Assembly (NCBI GenBank): GCA_021464415.1
Contig: CM038464.1
Span: 50,078,783 to 50,142,782, forward strand
DNA: 64,000 nucleotides
Direction of reading: 5' to 3'
Source: Lonicera japonica
Taxonomy: Eukaryota > Streptophyta > Magnoliopsida > Dipsacales > Caprifoliaceae
Under the pieces are notes generated by a model that did not search any database, was not told where the DNA came from, and saw only the letters and a program-made list of their open reading frames with translations. The position numbers and the translations under genes were made by a program. How positions within the stretch are numbered: the stretch's first letter is position 1; each line of letters begins with the position of its first letter. Of this stretch, positions 37,940 to 49,414 are shown piece by piece.

Positions 37940-39353
37940 AACACTCGATTCCTAAGAACTGAGTAAATATTCTTTGTGTTTTGTTTCTGGTTTTTAATTT
38001 TTTTTTTACGTTTGTTTGTATCCAATAATTTATAAATGAAATGAAATGTAAATGAATAACAAAAATACAAGTATTCTACTTCTTTTGGAGATGAATGATG
38101 ATTTGGATGGTGGTAGTAGCAACAATGGTGGAGGTGGTAGCGGCAATGGTGGTGGTGGTGAAGAAGAAGAAGAAGGAGAAGAGGCAGCAATGGTGGTGGT
38201 GATGAAGAAGAAGAAAAAGTAGTTTAAGGGAATGTTTAATATTTTAATTATTAATTAAAAATAAAAAAAGTGGTGTATGTCAATAGAATAATCAACATTT
38301 TTTTAAGAGAGTGTTACAAAATAATTTAGTGTGTGTCAATAGCAGCACTTTTAATTTATACTTGTGAAATTAAATTTATAGATGGTATTAGTGAGAAATC
38401 AAATATAGAATATTTCATTAAATAAATTAATTTTTATAAAAATTCAGTGATAAACAAACTATCAGATCAACTCCTATGTCTAATATTTGTTCCTTTTAAT
38501 TTTATTTTTTTGGTGGACAAGACGAAGCATAAATTAAAATTACAGGAAAGGGGCCTTTGTTTATTATAAGAACATCTTCATTTGTAATTGTAGCGAGCTA
38601 CAAGAAAATTTTCGAAAAGAAATTAGTCTCAATGTAATTATGAGGATGTCTCAGCTGGTGGCAGAAACAAACAAACAAACAAATAAATAAATTATTGACG
38701 GTCTTATTACCAAGTTTTTGAAGTTTTTTTTTATTTTATTGTTATCTTTTCTTTTTTGCTATTTTATTATTATTTTTATTGTATATTTATATATTGTTGT
38801 TGTTGTTGTTATTGTTACTTAAAATAAATTTATAATTTTATATATATGTAACAATGTATTTAATTTTACTTTTAACAGTGAATTTAATGACCATGTTTTA
38901 TTTATTAATTGAACATTTGAAATTTTTTTTATATTTATTTGAGTACTATATTTGATTTGATAATTTTTTAGTATTTTATTTTTTATATATAATTTTAGAT
39001 ATATTTAAAAATTAAAAATATAATTAAAAAAACCGCCTAACATCTAACTACCTAGGCACTGGGCACTAGGTCACCATCCTAGGTCTACCACTCCGCCTAA
39101 TACCTTTTAGAATCTTGCAAAAAAATAAATAAATAACCAACTCTTACTCCGTGACATTTTTGTTTTTTTATTTGGAAAAATGGGGTACTTCCTATTAATT
39201 TTTTGTTTTAACTCAAAATAAGCTATTAAATTTGTGTGCATTCTTTCTCTTACGAAAGTCACTATTATCTTCATTAGTTAATTATTATTATTATTTATTT
39301 ATTCACAAAAGGTAAATTATATATGTCTTCATTTAACTACAAATAAGTATCCG

Positions 39354-39395
<42 letters not shown>

Positions 39396-39568
39396 AAAGA
39401 AGTCCACTCAATTCATGTCTTTCTCGTTAACAATAGTACAGGTTATAAATTATATATATATATATATGTGTGTGTGTGCGCGCTGAGTGGACAGAGCTAG
39501 GAAATCTTACTAGAAAAAATTTAAAGCACACAAAAATATATTTAAAATTATAAAGTTTGAATGTAAAT
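37940..39568. other. Gene-free interval with microsatellites
   Basis: Contains a GGT/GAA-rich stretch (38100-38215) whose open frame on - is His/Leu low complexity only, (TTG)n near 38795, (TTA)n at 39355-39392, and (TA)n followed by (TG)n near 39455. No supported gene. Confidence 0.55.
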
Positions 39569-39812
39569 ATAATAGCATTAATAATAATACTTCGTACAAC
39601 TCAAATAGTGAATGTGAACAATTATGATAAATTATAATGATACAACGCCAACATAATAGCATTAATAATAATACTTCGTACAACTCAAATAGTGAATGTG
39701 AACAATTATGATAAATTATAATGATACAACGCTAACATAATAGCATTAATAATAATACTTCGTATAACTCAAATAGTGAATGTGAACAGTTATGATAAAT
39801 TATAATAATACC
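39569..39812 (+). repeat. 84-bp tandem repeat, three copies
   Basis: Units start at 39569, 39653 and 39737 (each at ATAATAGCATTAATAATAAT). The first two are nearly identical; the third has a few changes and is shorter. A diverged single relative lies at about 21465-21575. Confidence 0.92.
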
Positions 39813-39906
39813 AAATATAATAGGGGCAATTAGACATAAGGGCTCATTCTAATAATAACATAATTGCAAAAGATACTTAAAAATTAGCCATGTAAATTAA
39901 GAAAAC

Positions 39907-41455
39907 TGTTGGTCGGATTTCAACCCTAGAGGGGGGGTGAATAGGGTTTAAAAAATTTAATGCGGAATTAAAAACTTTTTCAAAAATCGTTTAAGTAAAA
40001 CAAATTTACTAAATAAATTTATCAAGGAATGTAATCAATTGAACAAATAAACAAACAATCCCAAGAGCAAATAATCAAACAATCTCAAGACAAGCAATAG
40101 TAAGTAAATAAAGAGATTGAGTTAGAAAGATTGAACCGATTTGAAGTCCAAGACTTTTTGTCCTCGCGGTTTTGGTTTACTAAACCATAATCCGCGCTCG
40201 GTTAGTGCCCCGAGAAATTTCAATAAAACCGTTTTTCTTTCGGGTGAAAAACAAACCTCTACAAGTGTATTCTTTTCACACACTCTATAAGTATTGCTTT
40301 ACCACAATACTTCTCACAAGATTCCCTCTTGCTAACTATGTGAGATTTACCTCTCATAATCACTAAACAATAATTTACATTATTGTTTTTCCTATGAGAT
40401 TTACCTCTCACAATTGAATACAAATTGTTTGGTTATTCACACCAATTTACAATAACTCTCTCAAGTGTGTAAAGAATACAATTTGAAGCTCACATTAGAG
40501 TTATCCTATTTGATCAAGATGATATAGCTCAAATGATAATAATTGATCAAAATAATTCTTGAATCTTTGAATGATGAAGATAGATGAAGAATAGAGTATA
40601 TGAATGATTCAAGGTATGCAAAATGAGTCTTAGAAGTCATATAAATAGTCCAAGAAGCAATATGGCCGTTTGGGGGTAGTTAGGAGTGGTTAGAGGCCTA
40701 AACTAGGCTTGCCTAGAAATCTCCAACGGCTATATTTTCTCAAGTGAGTCGACTCCCCTGGTCCTCATGTAGTCGACTCCCAGCTATTTCATGTAGTCGA
40801 CTACATTGCTCTGGAGTGTGGAGGTTTAGTGCAATTTTTTAACTTTTGTATTTTGACTCCAAAATTGATTCTAATGCTTGGGAAATGTCAAAAATAGGTT
40901 TCTAAGACTTTCAATATAGTTTTTGTATCAAAATTCATTCATATGAATTTATTGAGAATTTATTTCAAAACCTGTTTTTATAATAATGATGTTTTGAAAT
41001 GATTTTGATTCAAACTAGGTTTTGATCAATCTAAGAATGATGCAAGTACATGTTTAAGCTATATAATCAATCAATTAAGAAACTTTACATTAATCCTAAG
41101 CAAACACTCAATTACCAAATAGGCGAGTCATCGAATGCTTCGTTTTGTTTATTCAAATTGATTCTTCACTTGAAGCTTTTTCCTTGAAGCTTTGGCATAT
41201 GATCATTGATCTTTTGTACTTCATGAAATGCATTCCTAGCATGTGTGTGATAAGAATGATCTTCTTGCTAGTCCATTGCTTCGTTGACTTGATCGAATAT
41301 TGATTGAATGATCTTTGTCAAACTTTCTTTGAGCAATCATGCTATTCTTGATTTTCCAAATAAGAAAGCTATAATCTTAAATCAAGAACATGTTAAATTA
41401 CACATGATTAAATTATTGTTATTATCAAAATAAGATTAAGACATTTAGGTCAACA
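39907..41455. mobile_element. Solo-LTR-like insertion, 1549 bp
   Basis: Starts TGTTGGTCGG and ends GGTCAACA, with inverted 5-bp tips TGTTG/CAACA. A perfect 5-bp AAAAC flanks it (39902-39906 and 41456-41460). Near the start is the CCTAGAGGGGGGGTGAATAGG-type stretch (about 39932-39951) familiar from plant repeats. Inside, three copies of GTAGTCGACT or GAGTCGACTCCC cluster at 40745-40805. No coding sequence. Confidence 0.75.
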
Positions 41456-41460
41456 AAAAC

Positions 41461-42157
41461 TATACAAAAAAGACAATAATACCCCTTCCTTATAAAATCA
41501 AGAGATTAAAAACTTGATACAAGTCAAGGACTCTCGCTTCTTTTGAAGTAGCACTCTCTTTACATTATAGGAGCTATTCATGCCAACGGCATTAATAAAT
41601 AAAATTTTTGAAAATTCAATTAACCTAATAACTCTTATGAATTTGGGGGAAGTTTACAAGGGAGGAAGAGTTGTGGTGATATTGATTGAGTTGATGTCCA
41701 GTTATTAGTTAATTTATCGCATAATCGATTAATGCATGATTTATGTTAGGAGATTAATTTTATCACTTATATTAAAAAAATAAAAATTAAGAGCACCGTG
41801 TGAACTTAAGGGATGCTTTATTCAAATAAATTATGAGCATGAAACTCTTTTATCAAAGTAATTTGTTTGATTAAATTCCATTTTTGTTTCAACAACACGT
41901 GCCTACATACGGTGCACGCATGCGACAATTTTTGATATATATAATACAAATTATAATTAGACACTGACGTAGTTAATAATTTAGATCACCCCAGTCTAGT
42001 GCTGCAAAGTTGAAAATTTGTAAGATTAGAATTGTTATTTGCTGTAATAATGGTACACTTTTTTTTATTATTATTATCTTTTTTATACAAGCAGTTCAGT
42101 TTTGAATAAGATGGATGTTTCGCGGAAGGAGTAGGGCAAAGGGACAAGTTTTAGCAT
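41461..42157. other. Gene-free interval
   Basis: AT-rich; nothing recognised between the solo-LTR-like insertion and the palindrome array. Confidence 0.5.
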
Positions 42158-42436
42158 CACAACCAGAAGGTGCTAAATGCATTTAGCACCCTCTGAACAG
42201 CAACCAGAAGGTGCTAAATGTATTTAGCACAGCAATCAGAAAGTGTTAAATGCATTTAGCACTCCCTGGACAGCAACCAGAAGGTGCTAAATGCATTTAG
42301 CAACACATGGAATGCATTTAGGACCACCTGAACAACAATCAGAAGGTGCTAAATGCATTCAGTACGTTCTGAACAACAACCAGAAGATAGCACCATTTGG
42401 ACAACAAACCAGAATGTGCTAAAATGATTTTAGCAC
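42158..42436 (+). repeat. Tandem array of palindromic units
   Basis: About seven units share the pattern CAACCAGAAGGTGCTAAATG followed by the reverse complement CATTTAGCACC and a spacer such as CTCTGAACAG. The first unit holds a perfect 22-bp palindrome (42169-42190, arm GGTGCTAAATG). Later units keep one or both arms. Spacing is irregular, about 40-57 bp. Confidence 0.88.
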
Positions 42437-42857
42437 AATTACAAAATAGAGAATAACAAAATTGATGAGATCAACATCCACTCAATTTATTTATATGTAT
42501 ATATATATGGATCGACGTAGGGTTCGTAAAAACAAAAAAAAAAGAGTTATGATCATTTTTTTTTCAAATCCAATGGGCTATCGAAATTGGTCGATTTTGA
42601 TAGCAAAATGACCTCTTATTGTCTTAATTTTTTGCGCAATTATAGTAACTTTGTCTTCCGAATAACATATTCAAAAACCAACCAAATCCAACGGTTTGAT
42701 CAAAAGTTATATATGTTTTACGATTGCACATCCAGAAAAAAAGAAGAAGAAAAAGAATGAGCTCACTCTTCTCGGCGATACGATCGGAGAGTCAGGTGGT
42801 GGTGGTGGAAAATGTGAGATTATTGGTGAGACAATTTCTTTTTTCCCCTGTTCTTTG
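42437..42857. other. Short gene-free interval
   Basis: Between the palindrome array and the Pack-MULE. A GGTGGTGGTGG run lies near 42795. No supported gene. Confidence 0.45.
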
Positions 42858-42866
42858 TTTTCTTTC

Positions 42867-44011
42867 GAGTAAATGACCCATTTGCACCCCCAACTATGTA
42901 CAGTATTTCAATTTGCACCCCAAACTTCCATTTGTTCCACTTTGCACCCTAAACTTTAAAAATCGATTTTAAATGCACATTCCATCAACATTCTGTGATT
43001 TTTCTAACATAAACTTTAAAAAGATGGGAATAAGAAGGGTAAAAATATAAATTTTTGTACAAGAATGTGAGTATAATCTAAACGAACCTATCATTCTAAT
43101 TTCAAATTAGAAATAATTACAACAACATCCTTCAAACCTGAGCTTGGGTGTAAGTTCCCCTGCCATTTCTATCATCACAACTAGCAACCAAACAAGGGAA
43201 ACTCTACAAATATCTATCCTCAACCAAATCTTTAGTCTTCTTCTGCATACTAATTAAAACATTATGCCACGTATTAACCCTAGAATTAGCTGATAATCCC
43301 ACATTAATCTCCACCAAATCCTTCTTTTTTACCTCTAAAACCTCCCCACGTGCCGCCCCATCTAATAACCAAATCAAACACGAACAAAACCCCTTGGTAA
43401 TCTCCGAATCACTATCAACCCTAAACCTCATCTTCCCTTCCTCATCCATTTTCACCTCCAACCACACCTGGGTCGTACACCCCATGACCCGATTCGATAT
43501 CACCGGACCCAACTCTTCAAATGGAGGAAGAATATCCGTGTATTGTAAAAGCCGCTTAACACGATCAATTGGCACGGGTAATGACCTAAATTCGAAAACC
43601 AAGCACGAAAGCTTCTCTACAACATTTGGGGCGTGCAGGGGAGATAAATTAGGGTTTCTGTTAATTGATGATATTGAAGGGGCAATTTGATGAATAGATT
43701 TAAGAGAAATAGAAAGGGATTTTGTATGGTTTTTTCCGAGTTTTGGGGTACAGATGAATCTAGGTAGGATTAGGGTTTGGGAAATAGGGGAAGGAAGGGG
43801 GTGAGGAAATAAGGAAAAGTCTCTTTTTACATTTTTACCCTTTCTATACCCCTCTTTTTACAGTTTCTATTAGAAAAATCACGGAAATGTTGACGGAATG
43901 TGCATTTAAAATCGATTTTTAAAGTTTTGGGTACAAAGTGGAACAAATGAAAGTTTGGGGTGCAAATTGAAATACTGTACATAGTTGGGGGTGCAAATGG
44001 GTCATTTACTC
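42867..44011. mobile_element. Pack-MULE carrying a SufE-like gene
   Basis: Inverted repeats of about 180 bp (42867 to about 43050 and about 43826-44011) start GAGTAAATGACCC and are roughly 90% alike by eye. A perfect 9-bp duplication TTTTCTTTC flanks the element (42858-42866 and 44012-44020), the length made by Mutator-type transposases. There is no transposase. The whole interior is a SufE-like gene sequence on -. Confidence 0.95.
43204..43775 (-). pseudogene. SufE-like (chloroplast sulfur acceptor) gene inside a Pack-MULE, no start codon
   Basis: SufE proteins take sulfur from a cysteine desulfurase for iron-sulfur cluster assembly; plant SufE1-3 act in plastids. Seen on -: RSLPVPIDRVKRLLQYTDIL, then NRVMGCTTQVWLEV with the sulfur-accepting Cys, FRVDSDSEITKGFCSCLIWL, and SRVNTWHNVLISMQKKTKDL before a stop at 43204-43206. 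It most resembles SufE2 or the SufE part of SufE3. Upstream the frame stays open through a Ser/Asn/Lys-rich, transit-peptide-like stretch (KNHTKSLSISLKSIHQIAP) to about 43830, but with no in-frame ATG. No intron is visible. The body is uninterrupted, so capture may be fairly recent. A TTG at 43600-43602 is a poor start. Confidence 0.9.
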
Positions 44012-44020
44012 TTTTCTTTC

Positions 44021-45296
44021 TCTAAACTATGTGTATGTAAGAGAGAATAATATGTCTTTTGTATAATTAGAATAAATGATATAGCAGTATATTTTTGTCC
44101 ATCAACATTTATCATTTTTCTTAAAATAAATTAATATTATGAAAAGTGTTCTTATTGTAAAACCAAATTATGAAATTAGTACTACTTTCCTTTATTAAAC
44201 ATGAGTCTGTCCTTTGAGTTATAAAACATTACAGAGCGAGACTTTATAACCCATTATCTCAATATAATAGCATTAATAATATAATACAATTAATCAAGAA
44301 ACACAACTAATATTATGCAAATAATTAAGAAATAAAATTACACTTAATATTAAAAAGTAGATATAAGAAAGGATTCACATTGGTAGTGTTGAAAAATTGG
44401 ATAAAAGTACCATTTTCGAACCATGTTGACGGTAATTTTCAGTGGGACCTCACACTCGGTTGTGAAAGGTTATTAATGATTCGTGTTTTCCTCCGTGAGA
44501 ATATCGAAATCATATATTTATTTGCTCAAAATAGTTATGAGATGAATGGGAAATTACCACCCAAAGTGAACTACTAATTGACATTAAAAAAAAATGGAAT
44601 GAAAATCGATAAATCTCATATAAGAACTTTGAGAAAAAATTGATGAGTTTGTAAGGGATCATATCTTATGAACTTGTTAAGTATTAAAAAAAACGAAACT
44701 CTCTCGTGCCCATAAAGGTGCAAATCACAGTTTCACGATGAGTCATGCGACTTGTGTGGGCTTGCAGTTACAAATACAAATGTCGACTTGGAAAAGGCTA
44801 GCAATGCGGGGCAATGTTTTACACGTGAATTTATTTTTCGGTTTAAGTTTTACGTATAGGTACCTCCTTTATATATATATAGTTTTATCATTTATACTTA
44901 TGTACCTCAAGTACAAATTCCTAAAAATAAAATTTATATATATATATATATATTCGAAAAAATACCTCATATATAATAAATAAATCAAAATCAAAATCAA
45001 GCGAGTGCGCTTGCCCACCTGTCCTCACAAGACTATGTCCCTGTATATCTTAATATGATATCTCACGTAGGCATTTTACCAAAACAAACATCTTCTCAAG
45101 TCTTAACAAAGGCTACAAAAAATAAGGAAAAAAAGAAAACACATTAAAATAGACGAACCGCAACAATAACATAAGTTTTTGAGAGGCTACGAACATGATG
45201 GTAACCTATTATTGACAAGTGAAAATTATCAATTTGCAATGATTTCGGACGTTAACGGAAGATCACGTGCGGAATCATAGCAAACAGTAACAACGG
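44021..45296. other. Gene-free interval downstream of the cis-prenyltransferase gene
   Basis: AT-rich, with (TA)n near 44940. The open frames present have no recognisable domain. The part next to 45297 is expected to hold the 3' end of the cis-prenyltransferase transcript. Confidence 0.5.
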
Positions 45297-46100
45297 TCAG
45301 AACTGTTTCCTTTTCTTCTCTAGGTACGAATAATGCCTCTGAAATTTCAAAATCGCCCCCACCACCTCCCACATTCCCATCTCCGGCCACAAAGCTTTCG
45401 GCGAGAACAAGAGGGAGCTAGTAGTTTGCCAAAGAAGGAAATTGCTCAACCGCGTCTCCCCCGAACTCCGGACCAAAACATCTGGATCCGGTGCCACTCC
45501 CATATACATATATTTTTCGAGATCCATTACCTTTATAACGGGCTTTTCTTGTACTGACGCTTTTATCTCTCCATTGTGATAACCATTTGAATCCAGTCCT
45601 TGATACTCGTCCAGCTTCTCCTTGCATGCTTCTAGGGCCGCGTGTGGGATCTCGTCTGACGAAGTATACGCCACGCAAACCAAGAGCACACAATTGGTGT
45701 TGTGTTCCGTAATCTTCATAGCCTTCTCGGCTGCAAGTCGTACTGGCTCGTACAAGAGCTTCAAATCCCCTATAAACCTCACCCTCACTCCGTATTGGTT
45801 CACTATACTTTCCTCTTTGAGGAACCCCTCAATCTTCTCGAGCATTAGGTCCATCACGTATTGGACCTCGTGGGGCCGTCTCCTAAAATTGTCGATGCTA
45901 AAGGCATAAACGGTCACGTGCTTCACACCGAGTTCATAACAATACTTTAATACAGACATTAGGGCTAAAAACCCGGCCTTGTGACCGGCTCCTTCTTCAA
46001 GTTTCATTTTCCTAGAATACCTTCGGTTTCCGTCCATGATGAAGGCAATGTGGTTGGGGATTTCGCCCGTGGACATAATGCGGAAAAAAAATCTTCGCAT
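45297..46100 (-). CDS. cis-prenyltransferase (dehydrodolichyl diphosphate synthase family), intronless
   Basis: Adds isopentenyl diphosphate units in cis to farnesyl diphosphate, making polyprenyl diphosphates for dolichol or related polyisoprenoids, normally at the ER with a partner subunit. From the first in-frame ATG (46100) it encodes 267 residues. Motifs: HIAFIMDGNRRYSRK with catalytic Asp23, GHKAG (39-43), VYAFSIDNFRRRPHEV, RFIGDLKLL, and RSSGETRLSNFLLWQ (211-225), followed by SPKALWPEMG. The C-terminus ends in a basic YLEKKRKQF. All conserved regions are present with no break, and length is close to plant family members (about 270-300). The frame stays open and homology-like upstream (EGENDEIIGKLIGRLIGS) with ATC where Met is expected, so the start is uncertain (see findings). 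Confidence 0.92.
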   Translation of the reverse strand: MRRFFFRIMSTGEIPNHIAFIMDGNRRYSRKMKLEEGAGHKAGFLALMSVLKYCYELGVKHVTVYAFSIDNFRRRPHEVQYVMDLMLEKIEGFLKEESIVNQYGVRVRFIGDLKLLYEPVRLAAEKAMKITEHNTNCVLLVCVAYTSSDEIPHAALEACKEKLDEYQGLDSNGYHNGEIKASVQEKPVIKVMDLEKYMYMGVAPDPDVLVRSSGETRLSNFLLWQTTSSLLFSPKALWPEMGMWEVVGAILKFQRHYSYLEKKRKQF

Positions 46101-46260
46101 AGATCCAATCAAACGTCCGATCAACTTGCCAATAATTTCATCATTTTCTCCCTCGATTCTTCGGCCTAGGAGTAAACCTACAACCCTGTGATCAATATAA
46201 CCACGAGTTCAAATATCCTAGGACTTTCATATGAACAAAACGTTGACAAAATCTTATCAA
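46101..46260 (-). promoter_or_regulatory. 5' region of the cis-prenyltransferase gene
   Basis: Contains the in-frame upstream extension and possible intron acceptors (CCTAG, TTGTAG, ATCACAG on -). If a leader intron exists, the true start could lie further upstream. No TATA box was assigned. Confidence 0.4.
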
Positions 46261-47256
46261 AAAGCATAGCAAAAAGAAAAAAGGAAGTGCAATATTTCTT
46301 GAAGAATGAAAACAGCGGCAAAGTGTAGAGTGAAGCATTTCATCAAAATATAAGCGACAACTCATATTGTCAGCATTTTCAAAGGTTTAAAATGCATAAA
46401 AGAAAAATAATTTAAAAAGCAAACAAAAAAGCCACGACGTTTTCTTTTTTAATTTCAAGAAAACCAACTTAACTGCACGTCTACACATACATCCAAACTT
46501 ACATGTGGTTCAATAAATCATTTTTATCCGTTTTACTTATCGGTTATTCTTATTGAGAGCCTAATTAATAAGAATGAGCAATAAATAAAACAAGTAAATA
46601 TAGTGTTGCTCCATTAAATATTATTATTATTTTAGCGTTGCAATTGAAAAACTCCAACCATCTCTTTTGTAGCAACGCATATGGGGTTTCTTGCAACTCA
46701 TGCAAAATTGAAGGGCAGGTTTTGCACACAATAATCGTGGAACGCTTTTTTGGCCCCCAACAATTGTAATGATCAAGAAAGCCACCTCTTAAAATCAAAA
46801 GAGGTCCTCTGGTAAAAATACTCGACAGATATTCTCACATGCACTCTCACTTTTCTTTTGAAATATTTCAATATCAAAGGGATTTTTTTTTTTTTTTTGG
46901 AAATAAACATTGTACTAAATCATACTATACAAAATAAGTTATAGTTTTCACCATTTTAAGTTGAAATTAGTTTTTCTTAAAAAAATATGTGACTATCAAT
47001 TTGAGGAGGAGGGAATAGTAATTTTTTTTTACCATAAGGATGCAAATATTGCTAAACAATGGTGGATCCCGTATTTTAAGCTTATAGGGGCCAAAAAAAC
47101 ACTAGTAATATTTATTTTTCAGTTTAGAGGGCCAAAAAAAATATTGGCTTGTGTTTGTTCGCAATAACCCAAAAACAGTTATATTATCAATTTTAAAATT
47201 TATTCAAGAGAGATCCATTTAGCTCATATATTTATGAATAATAATAATAACAATCA

Positions 47257-47287
<31 letters not shown>

Positions 47288-47726
47288 AAGAAGAAGAAGA
47301 AGAAGAAGAAGAAGAGAAGAAGAAGGAGGAGGAGGAGGAGGAGGTGCCAAATAGGTCAAGGCCCCCCTTTCGATCCCTCCTAAGTTCAACTATTGCTAAA
47401 CATAGTATTCCGTCTTTTGTCCGAAATTAAGAATCACTTTTCTAATATGAGAATTACTAAACTCGCCATTAAATTTCTAAAACCAAGGCATCTAATCTCT
47501 CCCTAGCTAAACAGGCTCTCTTTTTAACCATTGATTGCATGAAACTACTAAAAGTTAAAATAATCTTATAAAAATGACACGAACTATGAATTTGAAACCG
47601 AGAAAGTAATGATAAAGTTTTCTTGATGAAACCAAAGTGCACCCAATGCATACATTTGTGTGTGTGAAGAGAGAGAGAGAAGGGAGAGAGAACAAATGAA
47701 ATCGAAAAAAAAAAATCTAAATCTAA
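46261..47726. other. Gene-free interval with a GAA/GGA microsatellite
   Basis: A run of AAGAAG changing to AGGAGG covers about 47258-47343. T-rich tracts lie near 46885. Open frames here are short and without domains. Confidence 0.55.
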
Positions 47727-48102
47727 GGGTTCGTTTGATTTAAAATTTATTTTGAAATCGAGTTTTGAAAATAAGATTTTTTAAATTTTATTTGTATTTG
47801 TTACCAAAAACTAAAACTCATGAGAGAAAGTAAAACTTAAGAAAAAAATTTATAAAATAGTCATAATAAATCTTATTTTATAGATTTCAATGAGTAAGTT
47901 TTAAATATATATATTTTATTTTATTTTGATTTTTGTATTTAAAGTTATAATATTTTAAATTTTCTAAAAGTTTTTTGGGAGAGAAAGAAAGTAAATTTAA
48001 TTTTGAGCAGTGTGAAATGAGATTTTAAAATCAAGTACCAAACAAAAAACTTTTCAAAAAATAAAATAAAAAGTGTTTTTAAAATTTCAATCAAACAGGG
48101 GG
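47727..48102. mobile_element. Tourist-like MITE, about 375 bp
   Basis: Starts GGGTTCGTTTGATTT after TAA, and the right end CAATCAAACAGGGG is an imperfect inverted copy. The interior is related to 36409-36783. Confidence 0.6.
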
Positions 48103-48856
48103 GGCCCACGTTAACCTGAATAAGTTATATTAAGTCGTGGTCTGAACCAAAAGTTAAGCCCATTACATAAAAATAAGTATATTCTGTAAAAATATGGAAG
48201 TTATAGGAATTTGGGACGGACGAACCATACTAAAAGTTTTTGGATGGGCACACGTTAACATTTTGTAAATCAAGATACAACTAGCGCATACACAACACAA
48301 GAATAAATATAAGCTGAAAAACTTGAACCCAACACCACCTTAACACCACTGCAGCTCTGATATTATATTAACTCAGCATGTGAGAGTGAAAATTTATTAA
48401 CCCTCGTCATAGTAATTTTTATATTTAATTAGTAGGTGTAATAAAATTATTATAGTGAACTTTTTATATTTTATTAAATTCACTAATCAAATGTAAGAGT
48501 CGCCGTAACCTTTCTTCAGGAGGTTTAACAAATTTTTATTTCATTATGTGGCCTGAAAATTTAAAGTGTTAAACCGTGGGCCAACGCAATATATTATGCT
48601 TTGAAAAAAAATACACAGAAGGGAAGGAAAATTAAGATTACATCAGCATAAGTTTGAATATAGAGTTGATCCTCCTCCTCCATTTCTCACGGAATCTACC
48701 AACCCTGTTAATTCAAATCCAAATAACCCAAAGTTAAATACTAGTCAAGTAAAAGATAGAAGAAATAATAATAATTAGAAGAAGAACAAATAGGAATGAA
48801 AAGTGATCAAACCAAGAGAGGAGAAACAGAGGCAAAACAGAGGCCATGGACAGACA

Positions 48857-48907
<51 letters not shown>

Positions 48908-49127
48908 GTGTTAAGTTATACTAGTAATATTTATAAAGGGCTCTCTCAAAATAATAAATGGAGAGCTGGGGTTATTCAATTTTTATAGGAGGTTCCTCAC
49001 GACACTTGTGTGGATATACCACTACCTTTTATCCACAGTGGCCCTCTTGCTCTTTACCTAACCACCACCTTTTTTTTTCTGGCTTAAGTTACGATTGTGT
49101 TCGATTACGGTACAAATATTGGCACCC
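48103..49127. other. Gene-free interval with a GA microsatellite
   Basis: A (GA)20 run spans 48861-48900. Open frames around it are Arg/Glu low complexity. No supported gene. Confidence 0.5.
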
Positions 49128-49130
49128 TTA

Positions 49131-49411
49131 GGTTCTGTTTGATTATAAAAATAATAAAAAAAAATAAATTTAGTTAATTGTGTGAAAAGATGAAAAATAA
49201 AGTGAGAGATGTTGCTCACTTTATTAGTAGATATCTTCCATCTTTTTATATTTTTGTGAAAATTTTTATTCACCACCACGTAAAAAAATTTCTTCATGGA
49301 AAAACTTAAAAATTAAGAGGATACCACGCCTATCACTTAACTTATTTTCCATCTTTTAACTAAATCTAACTCAATTTATTTTCTTTTTCCACCTTGCAAT
49401 CAAACGGAGCC
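49131..49411. mobile_element. Tourist-like MITE, 281 bp
   Basis: GGTTCTGTTTGATT at the left and the inverted AATCAAACGGAGCC at the right. TTA flanks both sides (49128-49130 and 49412-49414), as expected for Tourist/Harbinger elements. Confidence 0.7.
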
Positions 49412-49414
49412 TTA

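Noticed and set aside
37834..38190. 118-codon open frame on - rich in His and Leu
   Set aside because: Arises from GGT/GAA repeats; no domain, and it spans an unrelated hairpin.
42158..42436. CRISPR array
   Set aside because: Plant nuclear DNA; units are palindromic and irregular, spacers are not unique, and no cas genes are present.
45333..46169. Several open frames on the strand opposite, or in other frames of, the cis-prenyltransferase gene
   Set aside because: Shadows of the real coding sequence on -.
48803..48988. Open frame with an Arg/Glu repeat
   Set aside because: Product of the (GA)n microsatellite.
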